DNA of 64,000 nucleotides from Methanosarcina acetivorans C2A (GTDB taxonomy: Archaea; Halobacteriota; Methanosarcinia; Methanosarcinales; Methanosarcinaceae). The position numbers and the translations under genes were made by a program. Within the stretch, counting starts at the first letter, position 1. Every line of letters begins with the position of its first letter. Below are positions 32,718 through 41,110 of this stretch, piece by piece. The notes under the pieces are model-generated. The model worked only from the letters and a program-made list of their open reading frames with translations. It made no database searches and was not told the DNA's origin. The stretch spans positions 1,426,001 through 1,490,000 of the forward strand of contig NC_003552.1 of the NCBI RefSeq assembly GCF_000007345.1. Direction: 5' to 3'.

Positions 32718-33840
32718 AGGGCATTTCTCCTTTGCCTGATAAATGAATATTCGGGTCTTTTACCGATTCCATCTGCAAATCGTAAAGAGTTTTAAGCTGC
32801 AAATCCGTTAACGGTTTTTTTTGCAGGATCGCAGTATTTCTTACTTTCTCGAGCAATGCAGCCGCTTTCTCGGGACTCAATGATAAACCCAGATGCCGGA
32901 GCTTCTGCACTAACGATGCTGTCCCCGAGTGTTTTCCAATTACTAAAAGCCTCCGCAGGCCCACCTCCTCCGGCTTAATCGCTTCGTATAAATTAGGATT
33001 TTTAAGAACACCGTCAACGTGAATCCCGGATTCATGCGCAAATACATTTTTTCCTATGATGGCCTTTTCTCCGGGCAACATAATACCAGCCCTGTATAAA
33101 ATATTCTCACAATCTGCTGCAATGCTATATCCATCGGGCACCAGTTCATTTTTCCACAAATGCCTTGCTGCCATCAAAACTTCTTCCATGGCCGCCACTC
33201 CTGGAATTCCGATTCCGCTGACAGCCGTTGCGACGTATTCAATGCCTGCTCTTAACGCTGAAAGCGTGTTGGCTGTAGCAGTCCCGTAATCGTTGTACCC
33301 CACATATTCAACAGGACATTGAATTGTATTCCCTAAAAAGCCAAGTTTATCATAGGTGGTGAAAGGGTCCGCTTTCCCGCTTCTATCGCCCAGTATTAAC
33401 CTTTTTATCCCGTATTTGGGAATAAGGGGATATATTGTTTCTACGTCCCTTATTGAGAATTCCAGAGCATTATCAATGCTCAAATAAATTTCCTGGTCGT
33501 TGCTACAGGCCATTTGCAATACAGGTTCAAGCATATCCTGTATGGGGGTGAGGGGGTTGAGAGAAGTGTTTATTACTATTTTGGAAAAACCGAGCTTTTT
33601 CGCCCTGAATATCTCCTGTCCGGAACACTTTACTCTGCATCTCATACTTTCCGAAAATTCATCAGCCTCAAATTCGACCATATTTTTTTCTAAATTATTC
33701 AATGAGACATCTGCCGCATCGAATGAGTACTTTTTCAGAACTGACAGCATAAACCTTACATCGGCAGGATTATTAACCCCCAGGCGTACGACCTCATTGA
33801 TTGTCTGGTCCACAATCGAAACCTTAATGTCTGCTTTCAA
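32710..33840 (-). CDS. nifV: Homocitrate synthase partner subunit NifV-omega
   Basis: At 376 residues this is a barrel that looks inactive (VDQTINEVVRLG instead of DTTLRDGEQ, and VEYVGYNDYGTATANT instead of HxHND) joined to an intact C-terminal part: GKNVFAHESGIHVDGVLKNP, then RLLVIGKHSGTASL. It therefore supplies the C-terminal domains that complete the alpha subunit's active site. It is followed, with 8 bases of overlap, by nifV-alpha. Confidence 0.85.
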   Translation of the reverse strand: MKADIKVSIVDQTINEVVRLGVNNPADVRFMLSVLKKYSFDAADVSLNNLEKNMVEFEADEFSESMRCRVKCSGQEIFRAKKLGFSKIVINTSLNPLTPIQDMLEPVLQMACSNDQEIYLSIDNALEFSIRDVETIYPLIPKYGIKRLILGDRSGKADPFTTYDKLGFLGNTIQCPVEYVGYNDYGTATANTLSALRAGIEYVATAVSGIGIPGVAAMEEVLMAARHLWKNELVPDGYSIAADCENILYRAGIMLPGEKAIIGKNVFAHESGIHVDGVLKNPNLYEAIKPEEVGLRRLLVIGKHSGTASLVQKLRHLGLSLSPEKAAALLEKVRNTAILQKKPLTDLQLKTLYDLQMESVKDPNIHLSGKGEMPCD

Positions 33841-33893
33841 CTCAATTCCTCCGCCGATAATTCAAAGTTTAGAAAGACCTTTTTTAATTTTCG

Positions 33894-34904
33894 TCATCCT
33901 GAACACCAGTTGAGTTCGGTATCAATCCGCCCTCCTCTTCTCAACATATCACGCAGCTCCGTCATTTTGCAATCCAGAAACTCCATGTATTCCAAATTCA
34001 TTCTTTCCTGCTTACTTGTTTCAATAATATTGGATATTGCACCGTTCCTGATTACAATCCGACGATCGCCCATTAAAGCTAACAGTGGATCATGGGTAGA
34101 TACGAGCACTATTTTCTCTTTATCAACCAGGAGTTCCAGCGCTTTTTTCCTGTTAACTCCTGCATTCTCGATCTCATCAATCAAAACGATAGGAGATGCA
34201 CTTAATAAAGCCGTATCCGCAATCATTAACGAACGTGTCTGCCCCCCACTAAGCTGGGTAATTGAAACATCGGCACTGAATTTTTCTCCTGTCAGTTCAT
34301 TTGCCATATAAATTATGTCATTGACTGTTTCATCCTTCCTGGAAATCATGCGGCACTCGGCATGCATTGTAATGAACTCTTTTACTGTAAGGTCTACAAC
34401 AAAATTCATGTTTTGAGACAATTGTGCCACTATCTTCTGGTTCATCGAAAAGCGTTTCTGCGCTTCAGGTACACAGCCATTTATTAAGATCTGCCTCCCT
34501 GTCGGCGTATCTTTCTGGGCCATACATTCAATATCCGCCAGCAATCGACTTTTTCCAGAACCGGTAGGGCCAACGATACAAACTACCTCTCCGGGCTTCA
34601 ATGTAATACTCGCATTCTCCGGATTACCGGACTTATCTTTTCCTCCAATTACTGTAAGGGAGCTCACCCGATGTTGTTTCTCTGGTATGGCATTTATCTG
34701 GATTATTTCTTCGATATGGTTTAATATCTGTTTCCGATCCATTCCCGAATCCCTCAGGAATTCATCGGTCAATCCTGCAAGCCAATCCTGTAAGGTCAAG
34801 GACCGGGGTAGCTCTTTTAATCCGATTGATGCAAAAAAATCCATGATGAAGGGATGAGAATTCAATATATCGTTAATCGATGAAGTTAACAGTTGATCGT
34901 CCAC
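33894..34904 (-). CDS. ABC ATPase with N-terminal DUF1858-like domain
   Basis: Residues 1-70 resemble the DUF1858 helical domain (INDILNSHPFIMDFFASIGL). The ABC domain follows: GPTGSGKSRL (Walker A), TQLSGGQTRSLMIAD (signature), PIVLIDEIENAG (Walker B) and STHDPLLA (switch His). It ends in a charged helix with LNWCSG. No membrane permease lies beside it, so it is probably a soluble ATPase, acting with the GTPase (2 bases apart) and the signal-less binding-like protein upstream. Function is not known. Confidence 0.75.
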   Translation of the reverse strand: MDDQLLTSSINDILNSHPFIMDFFASIGLKELPRSLTLQDWLAGLTDEFLRDSGMDRKQILNHIEEIIQINAIPEKQHRVSSLTVIGGKDKSGNPENASITLKPGEVVCIVGPTGSGKSRLLADIECMAQKDTPTGRQILINGCVPEAQKRFSMNQKIVAQLSQNMNFVVDLTVKEFITMHAECRMISRKDETVNDIIYMANELTGEKFSADVSITQLSGGQTRSLMIADTALLSASPIVLIDEIENAGVNRKKALELLVDKEKIVLVSTHDPLLALMGDRRIVIRNGAISNIIETSKQERMNLEYMEFLDCKMTELRDMLRRGGRIDTELNWCSG

Positions 34905-34906
34905 TT

Positions 34907-35599
34907 TTACACCTCCTTAAATATCATTTTTTTTGCATTGCCGCGCTGGTAGTCTTTACTGATTACAGTTTCTCCCACACAATAAGGGCATACAGCTGAA
35001 GGCATGGAAAAACGCAGTTTTTTCCCTTCCAGTGCGTCCACTTCAGCTGCGCTATGCAAATAATAACTTAAATCAAAAGCTCCCTGCCCGGTAATACCAT
35101 TGACAAACATAATTTCGGCCTTCGGATTTGCCAATCTTACATTGAAGGCAAAAACTTCCCTTTCTGCTTGCGATACGATATCGCCCTTTGTTATAACAAC
35201 AATATCCGCTAATTTCAACATCGGGCCGATTTTTTTTGGTGTATGAACCCCTGCAAGATTATCAATAACACATACCCCCATCACTCCTTTTATGTGAGGA
35301 GAGCATCTGTTGCACAAACCTGCACTCTCGGTAATAAGCATATCCAGTTCGTTTTTTAACCCCCAGGCCAGACATTCGTCAATGTTACTCACAAAGAAAT
35401 GGTCAGGGCATAAATTCCCAGAGAGTCCGACAATAACCGGTAGTTCCATTTTTTTATATGCAAGGTCATCTTTTGTGGAAAGCGCATCAAACTTGATAAT
35501 GCCTATTTTTTTCCCTTCTTCTTTTAAGTGTTCAACCGTTTTCAGTATGACTGAAGTCTTTCCAACTGAAGGCGGCCCTGCCACTGTAATTAATCTCAT
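34907..35599 (-). CDS. HypB/UreG-like P-loop GTPase with CxxC motifs
   Basis: This 230-residue protein opens RLITVAGPPSVGKTSVILKT (Walker A). In place of the metal-binding loop of HypB and UreG it has TESAGLCNRCSPHIKG near residue 92. VITKGDIVSQAE is the nucleotide-specificity motif (TKGD rather than the usual NKxD), and CPYC occurs near the C terminus. HypB and UreG insert nickel into enzymes with GTP; this relative likely handles a metal or a metal enzyme. It lies between the ABC ATPase and the cytosolic binding-like protein with gaps of 2 and 38 bases. Confidence 0.75.
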   Translation of the reverse strand: MRLITVAGPPSVGKTSVILKTVEHLKEEGKKIGIIKFDALSTKDDLAYKKMELPVIVGLSGNLCPDHFFVSNIDECLAWGLKNELDMLITESAGLCNRCSPHIKGVMGVCVIDNLAGVHTPKKIGPMLKLADIVVITKGDIVSQAEREVFAFNVRLANPKAEIMFVNGITGQGAFDLSYYLHSAAEVDALEGKKLRFSMPSAVCPYCVGETVISKDYQRGNAKKMIFKEV

Positions 35600-35637
35600 C
35601 TAGCGGATCTCCTTTCGGTTTTGGTATTTTGCCTCTC

Positions 35638-36735
35638 TTAAGTCTCAATTTTGGTAAAAAGGAGAGGCTGCCATGCTTCAAAAAATACTTCTGATGCCAG
35701 TCGGATTAATTCCATGGTATCGTTGGAACGCACGTAATCCCACCCCAGCCATTTCAATTTTGCATTCTCCGGATATCTGTACTCCACTTCAGGATTTAAT
35801 GGCGGATAACAATTGTCGGATAAATATTGCCCTATTTTTCTACCGGTAGTGTACTTTATCAATACATCCAGTTCCTCCAGCTTTGCTTTCTTGGCTAAAA
35901 TATAAAACGGGAACGCCAGAGCCCCGTCTTCCGGCCATATAACTGAAGTCTTCCCGCGTCTCGGACAAATATCAGCCAGAAACCAGGGAATGATATATAT
36001 GGCTGCGCCAAGCTCGCTATCCGAACCTGCAATTCTCGACATGTGGACGTAATGCAGCATGTTTTTCGTATTATACGCGAGGTGCTTTAGGCCCTGAATG
36101 CCATGGTCTTTATATATATTTAAAAATAAAAACGTGTTAAACTCGGAATACGGGCTTTTTTCATCTTTCCTCCAGCCTCCGACAATTATCTTATCATGGT
36201 AAATCGGGTCAAGAATATCACTCCAACGCCCTGGGACGGGCAGGCCGCCCAGCCTCCAATGGTCTACAAGAAAAACAATGGGAACTACGGCAAAAATAGT
36301 GAATCGCTTTTCAGGGTCTTCGATCCCGCAATCAGCATATATGGGGGGTAATGGTTTGGGCTGGCACGCCTGGAAATAACCCTTATCGATAAATTTCTCG
36401 AAAAAATTTTTCTCAAATACATTATCAAATGATGAAGACAACACCATGTTGGGAAAGTCATCAATGTTGTCCACCTCGTGAATATGCTGAAAAGGTGAAT
36501 AGCCGCTTCCTCCACCCATGGGAAAATAGCATTTGAGCCGGATTCCTTTTTCAATCCGATAATTCCTTAGTATGGCTTCCAAACCATCCTTGAACGTATA
36601 CTTTAAGGGGACCGGAATTCGTCCCATAAAGTCAAATTCTCCGGGTGGAAGGTCACCGCTGCAAAGTTCGGTTTCGGAATTGTAGTCATTTCCTTCTGTA
36701 CGTAAATCTAAAGTATCTCTATTTTCTACCTTAAT
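35638..36735 (-). CDS. Cytosolic ABC binding-protein-like protein, possible ATT start
   Basis: The first gene of the module with the GTPase and ABC ATPase. The fold looks like a type-2 extracellular solute-binding protein (IIVGGWRKDEKSPYSEFNTF, DGALAFPFYILAKKAK, GRKIGQYLSDNCYPP), but it has no signal peptide. An ATG at 36627 is usable, but the coding frame runs 36 codons upstream with protein-like sequence (LCSGDLPPGEFDFMG) to a TGA. Within it no ATG, GTG or TTG exists. The only start-like codon is ATT 36735, with GAGGGGGTGA 4 bases ahead. So either a rare ATT start is used or the gene lost its true start. Ligand is unknown. Confidence 0.65.
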   Translation of the reverse strand: MKVENRDTLDLRTEGNDYNSETELCSGDLPPGEFDFMGRIPVPLKYTFKDGLEAILRNYRIEKGIRLKCYFPMGGGSGYSPFQHIHEVDNIDDFPNMVLSSSFDNVFEKNFFEKFIDKGYFQACQPKPLPPIYADCGIEDPEKRFTIFAVVPIVFLVDHWRLGGLPVPGRWSDILDPIYHDKIIVGGWRKDEKSPYSEFNTFLFLNIYKDHGIQGLKHLAYNTKNMLHYVHMSRIAGSDSELGAAIYIIPWFLADICPRRGKTSVIWPEDGALAFPFYILAKKAKLEELDVLIKYTTGRKIGQYLSDNCYPPLNPEVEYRYPENAKLKWLGWDYVRSNDTMELIRLASEVFFEAWQPLLFTKIET

Positions 36736-36769
36736 GTTTTCACCCCCTCATTTTGTTGTTTCTCTGTTT

Positions 36770-37861
36770 TCATGTCGAGCTTGCAGGAGGCAGATGCTGC
36801 AGTATCCTGTTTGCTTCATCATCTGTCAGGTTATAGTGGTAGAATCTCGAGTAGTAATCTTTGACCTCACTGGTCATGTTCAGATCCTCAAACAGTTCCG
36901 GATGTAGAGTTTTGGCAAAATACTCCATAAGCAACACCCCTTCAGCACCATAGTCCCACCAGGCTACTCCCTGTGGGCAGAGATATACCCTGTTATTCTG
37001 CACAGCCTTCAAGTTACTGAACCTGGGGTCATTCGTAAATATATCTGTACTGTTGACATGTCCTACATAGATTACATCAGGATTCCATACAAGCAGCTGC
37101 TCCGGTGTAATTGTTTCAATCCCTTCCATATCTCCGGAAATATATTTGCCGCCAGCCATCTCCACATAAAACTGCGGATAAGAGTTTTTACCCTGATTTG
37201 TCATTGCATCATTGGCATAGTATACCGTGGGACGCTCACTATCTGTAAGGTTTGCAGTTCTCGATGTCACATAATTCGCCTTCCGATCAAAGTATACACC
37301 CCATTCGTCAGCAGTCTTTTTTGCATCCGGGCCCATTACTTCACCATAAAGCGCGATTTCCTGCTTCACATATTTAACGAATGAGTCTACGTTATCAGGA
37401 TTTCCTGAGTTTTTCTGAGTAACCACAACAGGAATATTACTCGAATTTAATTTATCCCTTGTAAAATCCAGGCAAAATACTACCTGTACTTTTTTGCTTA
37501 TGAGATCTTCAACATTAGGATTTTGTTGATTTCCATTCATTGGGATATTTCTCAACTGCGGAGCTACCTTATAGGCCCATGGGAAATCATTGGACACACG
37601 TATTGTCACTGCCATTTTGTCTGTTTGGTTTAGCAAAATTAATTTTTCATATGATTGACCAGCAAGAGCAGCGACATGAGTCACATTTGCTGGTATAGTT
37701 ACAACTCGTCCCTCTTGATCTGTAATCTGAACGTATTTATCAGACTCTATCTCAATACTTTGATCAGATTTTGTGTTACTATGACCTACATGTGCAGCAA
37801 CGGATACTATTGCAAGGACTGCAATAAGTGCAACAACAGCCACTATACCCCTTTTATCCAT
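36770..37861 (-). CDS. Metal/chelate ABC binding protein, tandem copy 1
   Basis: One of three tandem paralogues of the TroA/BtuF type. The N terminus (MDKRGIVAVVALIAVLAIVS) is one hydrophobic stretch without a lipobox Cys, so the protein is membrane-anchored or cleaved. YVQITDQEGRVVTIP and the ending YYSRFYHYNLTDDEANRIL are family marks. WWDYGAEGVLLMEY is shared by all three copies. GGTGTGA precedes the ATG. It sits downstream of the permease and ATPase at 40.3-42.2 kb. Confidence 0.85.
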   Translation of the reverse strand: MDKRGIVAVVALIAVLAIVSVAAHVGHSNTKSDQSIEIESDKYVQITDQEGRVVTIPANVTHVAALAGQSYEKLILLNQTDKMAVTIRVSNDFPWAYKVAPQLRNIPMNGNQQNPNVEDLISKKVQVVFCLDFTRDKLNSSNIPVVVTQKNSGNPDNVDSFVKYVKQEIALYGEVMGPDAKKTADEWGVYFDRKANYVTSRTANLTDSERPTVYYANDAMTNQGKNSYPQFYVEMAGGKYISGDMEGIETITPEQLLVWNPDVIYVGHVNSTDIFTNDPRFSNLKAVQNNRVYLCPQGVAWWDYGAEGVLLMEYFAKTLHPELFEDLNMTSEVKDYYSRFYHYNLTDDEANRILQHLPPASST

Positions 37862-37867
37862 TCAATC

Positions 37868-37978
37868 ACACCTTTAACTCCATTTTAATTTTGTATTGAT
37901 TTTTTTCTTCGACCGATGAAGGTACAATTAATTTTATGCCTTCGTTGCTGTCGATTTCTTCAAAAGCATTAATAACTG
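37868..37978 (-). repeat. Spacer repeated between the tandem binding-protein genes (copy 1)
   Basis: About 110 bases including TTTTCTTCGACCGAT and CCTTCGTTGCTGTCG are almost identical to the spacer at 39060-39168. The repeated unit of gene plus spacer is about 1.19 kb, showing recent tandem duplication. Confidence 0.75.
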
Positions 37979-39054
37979 GCAGGCGGGAGATGCTGCAGTA
38001 TCCTGTTTGCTTCCTCGTCTGTCAGGTTATAATGGTAGAACCTCGAGTAGTAGTCTTTGACCTCACTGGTCATGTTCAGGTCTTCAAATAGCTCAGGATG
38101 CAGGGTCTTGGCAAAATATTCCATGAGTAGTACCCCTTCTGCACCATAATCCCACCAGGCCACTCCCTGCGGACAGAGATATACTCTGTTATTCTGTACA
38201 GCCTCTAAATTAATGAACTTGGAATCGTTCGTAAATATATCCGTACTGTTAACATGACCAACATAGATCACATCAGGATTCCATACGAGTAGCTGCTCCG
38301 GTGTAATTGTTTGAATCCCTTCTGTATCTCCTGAAATATACTTGCCGCCAGCCATCTCCACATAAAACTGCGGATAAGAGTTTTTACCCTGATTTGTCGT
38401 TGCGTCTCTGGCATAGTATACCGTGGGACGCTCACTATCTGTAAGGTTTTCAGTTCTCGATGTCACATAATTCACTTTCTGGTCAAAGTATGCACCCCAT
38501 TCCCCTGCGGTCTCTTTTGAATCCGGCCCCATCACTTCGCCGTAAAGCGCTACCTCCTGCTTCACATATTTTACGAATGAGTCTGCATCATCAGGATTTC
38601 CTGAGTTCTTCTGAGTGACCACAGCAGCTATATTGGTCGATTTCAGTTTCTCTTTCGTACCATCGTATGATCTGCAAAATACTACCTGTACTTTTTTGCT
38701 GATAAGATCTTCAACATTAGGATCGTCTTCCATTGGAATATCCTTCAACTGCGGAGCTATTTTATAGGCCCACGGAAAATCATTTGACACATGCATTGTC
38801 ACTACCATTTTGTCCGTTTGGTTTAGCAATATCAATTTTTCATACGCCTGACCGGAAACAGCAGCCACACGGGTGACATTCTCCGGTACAGTTACGATTC
38901 GTCCTTCCTGGTCTGTAATCTGAACGTATTTATCAGACCCTATCTCACTACCTTGATCAGATTTTGTGTTACTATGACCTACATGTGCAGCAACGGATAC
39001 TATTGCAAGGACTGCAATAAGCGCAACAACAGCCACTATTCCCCTTTTATCCAT
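37969..39054 (-). CDS. Metal/chelate ABC binding protein, tandem copy 2
   Basis: This 361-residue protein is very close to copy 1: the first 35 residues are the same, and they diverge mainly around residues 90-140 (IPMEDDPNVEDL here, IPMNGNQQNPNVEDL in copy 1). That region lines the ligand cleft in this fold, so the copies may bind different forms. GGTGA precedes the ATG. Confidence 0.85.
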   Translation of the reverse strand: MDKRGIVAVVALIAVLAIVSVAAHVGHSNTKSDQGSEIGSDKYVQITDQEGRIVTVPENVTRVAAVSGQAYEKLILLNQTDKMVVTMHVSNDFPWAYKIAPQLKDIPMEDDPNVEDLISKKVQVVFCRSYDGTKEKLKSTNIAAVVTQKNSGNPDDADSFVKYVKQEVALYGEVMGPDSKETAGEWGAYFDQKVNYVTSRTENLTDSERPTVYYARDATTNQGKNSYPQFYVEMAGGKYISGDTEGIQTITPEQLLVWNPDVIYVGHVNSTDIFTNDSKFINLEAVQNNRVYLCPQGVAWWDYGAEGVLLMEYFAKTLHPELFEDLNMTSEVKDYYSRFYHYNLTDEEANRILQHLPPASY

Positions 39055-39059
39055 TCAAT

Positions 39060-39168
39060 CACCTTGAACTCCATTTTAATTTTGTATTGATTTTTTCTTC
39101 GACCGATTAAGGTACAATTAATTTTATGCCTTCGTTGCTGTCGATTTCTTCAAAAGCATTAATAACTG
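39060..39168 (-). repeat. Spacer repeated between the tandem binding-protein genes (copy 2)
   Basis: Near-identical to 37868-37978; together they mark the boundaries of the duplicated unit. Confidence 0.75.
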
Positions 39169-40250
39169 GTAGGCGGTAGATGCTGTAGTATTCTGTTTGC
39201 TTCCTCGTCTGTCAGGTTATAGTGGTAGAATCTCGAGTAGTAATCTTTGACTTCACCGGTCATGTTCAGGTCTTCAAATAGCTCAGGATGCAGGGTTTTG
39301 GCAAAATACTCCATAAGTAACACCCCTTCAGCGCCGTAATCCCAGTAGGCCACTCCCTGCGGACAGAGATACACCCTGTCATCCTGTACGGCTTTTACGT
39401 TACTCAGCCGGGTGTCATTTGTAATTATATCCGTACTGTTAACCCGGCCTACAAAAATTACATCAGGATTCCATGCCAGTAACTGTTCCATTGTGACGCT
39501 TTGAAGTCCTTCTTTATTGGTATTTTTTGCAACGTAGTCGCCACCGGCCATTTCCACATAAAACTGCGTATAAGAGTTTTTACCCTGTGTTGTTATCGCA
39601 TCCGGACCCCTTGCATAATACACTTTGGGACGCTGACTATCTGTAAGGTTTGCAGTTCTCGATGTCACATAATTCACTTTCTGATCAAAGTACGTACCCC
39701 ATTCATCAGCAATTTCCTCCGCATCCGGGCCCATCACTTCGCCGTAAAGCGCTATTTCCTGCTTCACGTACTTAACAAATGAGTCTGCGTTCTCGGGGTT
39801 TCCCGAGTTCTTCTGAGTGATCACAACAGCTATATTGCTCGAATTCAGTTTCTCCTTATTACCGTCGTATGACAAACAAAAAACGACCTGCACTTTTTTG
39901 CTGATAAGATCTTCCACATTGGGATCGTTTTCTATAGGGATATCTTTCAACTGTGGGGCTATCTTATATGACCAGGGCAGATTGGTCCATGCCGATATTG
40001 TCACTGCCATCTTGTCGGTCTGATTTAGCAAAATTAATTTTTCATATGACTGACCGGCAAGAGCAGCCACATGAGTCACATTCGCCGGCACAGTTACAAC
40101 TCTTCCCGTCTGGTCTGTTATCTGAACGCCCTGATCAGCTCTTATCCCGATATTACTATCTAGCTCAGACCTTGTGTTACTGTAACCTACACCTGCAATG
40201 GATAAAATTGCAATAACTGCAATGATAGCCACCATACCCTTTTTATCCAT
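39159..40250 (-). CDS. Metal/chelate ABC binding protein, tandem copy 3
   Basis: This 363-residue protein is the most diverged of the three and nearest to the ATPase, so probably the ancestral copy. It starts MDKKGMVAIIAVIAILSIAG, again without a lipobox, and has VTISAWTNLPWSYKIAP and SVTMEQLLAWNPDVIFVG. The C-terminal 60 residues equal copies 1 and 2 closely, suggesting exchange among them. GGTGA precedes the start. Confidence 0.85.
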   Translation of the reverse strand: MDKKGMVAIIAVIAILSIAGVGYSNTRSELDSNIGIRADQGVQITDQTGRVVTVPANVTHVAALAGQSYEKLILLNQTDKMAVTISAWTNLPWSYKIAPQLKDIPIENDPNVEDLISKKVQVVFCLSYDGNKEKLNSSNIAVVITQKNSGNPENADSFVKYVKQEIALYGEVMGPDAEEIADEWGTYFDQKVNYVTSRTANLTDSQRPKVYYARGPDAITTQGKNSYTQFYVEMAGGDYVAKNTNKEGLQSVTMEQLLAWNPDVIFVGRVNSTDIITNDTRLSNVKAVQDDRVYLCPQGVAYWDYGAEGVLLMEYFAKTLHPELFEDLNMTGEVKDYYSRFYHYNLTDEEANRILQHLPPTSY

Positions 40251-40327
40251 CCAATCACCTTAATTTCCCATCATATGTCCGGATCGATTTGTTTTCATAG
40301 CCCCGTTGTTTTCATAGCCCTGTGTGG

Positions 40328-41110
40328 TTATTGTATCTGCATAGGTATGCATGCTTTTCTTTGTTCATCCACATCCAGTATTTTTACGTCTATGCCATAG
40401 GCTTGTTTCATATTTTCTTCCGTGACTACGGTTCTCGGGTCTCCCATCTCCATGATTGTGCCCTGATTCATTATAGCGACCTTGTTGGAAGATAAAAAGG
40501 CATGGTCTGGAAAATGAGAAGTCATAACAACTGATAGCCCACTTTTAGACAATTTATTTATGACTTTGAGTGTTCGTATCTGGTTCCCGAAATCCAGATG
40601 GGATGTAGGCTCGTCCAGAAGAAGAATTTCGGGTCTTTGGGCTATTGCTCTGGCCATCAGTACTAGCTGTCTTTCTCCCCCACTGATCTCAGTGTAGATT
40701 TTATCCTTCAGGTGCAGGATTCCAAGATTTTCCAGAGCCTCTTCAGCTATTTTATAATCATTTTTCCCGGGAACCGACGTTATGCTTAAATAGGGAGTCC
40801 TGCCCATTAAAACGATATCGAGAACTGAATATGCAAAGGTTGAATTGTTTGATTGGGGGATGTACCCCATGACCTTGGCGATTTCGGTATTATTCATTGA
40901 ATATATATTTTTGTCCTTCAATAATATCTTGCCACTTTTTAGTTTGAGCAGGCTGCTCATACATTTGATTAACGTTGATTTTCCGGTTCCATTTGGTCCT
41001 AATATACACAGAACATCTCCTCTCTCAATTGAGATGTTCACGTTTCGGAAAATGCTTTTCTTTCCATTGTAAGAAAATTCTGCATTCCTTATATCCATAA
41101 TATTTTTCAC
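40328..41110 (-). CDS. FecE/BtuD-type ABC transporter ATPase
   Basis: ATPase of the second FecCD-type importer. Walker A is GPNGTGKST, the signature ISGGERQLVLMARA, Walker B ILLLDEPTSHLD and the switch region MTSHFPDHAF. The frame extends to 41215 inside the permease gene, but GTG 41110 overlaps the permease stop as GTGA with GAGGG ahead and yields the normal size of 260 residues. An ATG at 41098 is the alternative. Three tandem binding-protein genes follow. Confidence 0.9.
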   Translation of the reverse strand: MKNIMDIRNAEFSYNGKKSIFRNVNISIERGDVLCILGPNGTGKSTLIKCMSSLLKLKSGKILLKDKNIYSMNNTEIAKVMGYIPQSNNSTFAYSVLDIVLMGRTPYLSITSVPGKNDYKIAEEALENLGILHLKDKIYTEISGGERQLVLMARAIAQRPEILLLDEPTSHLDFGNQIRTLKVINKLSKSGLSVVMTSHFPDHAFLSSNKVAIMNQGTIMEMGDPRTVVTEENMKQAYGIDVKILDVDEQRKACIPMQIQ

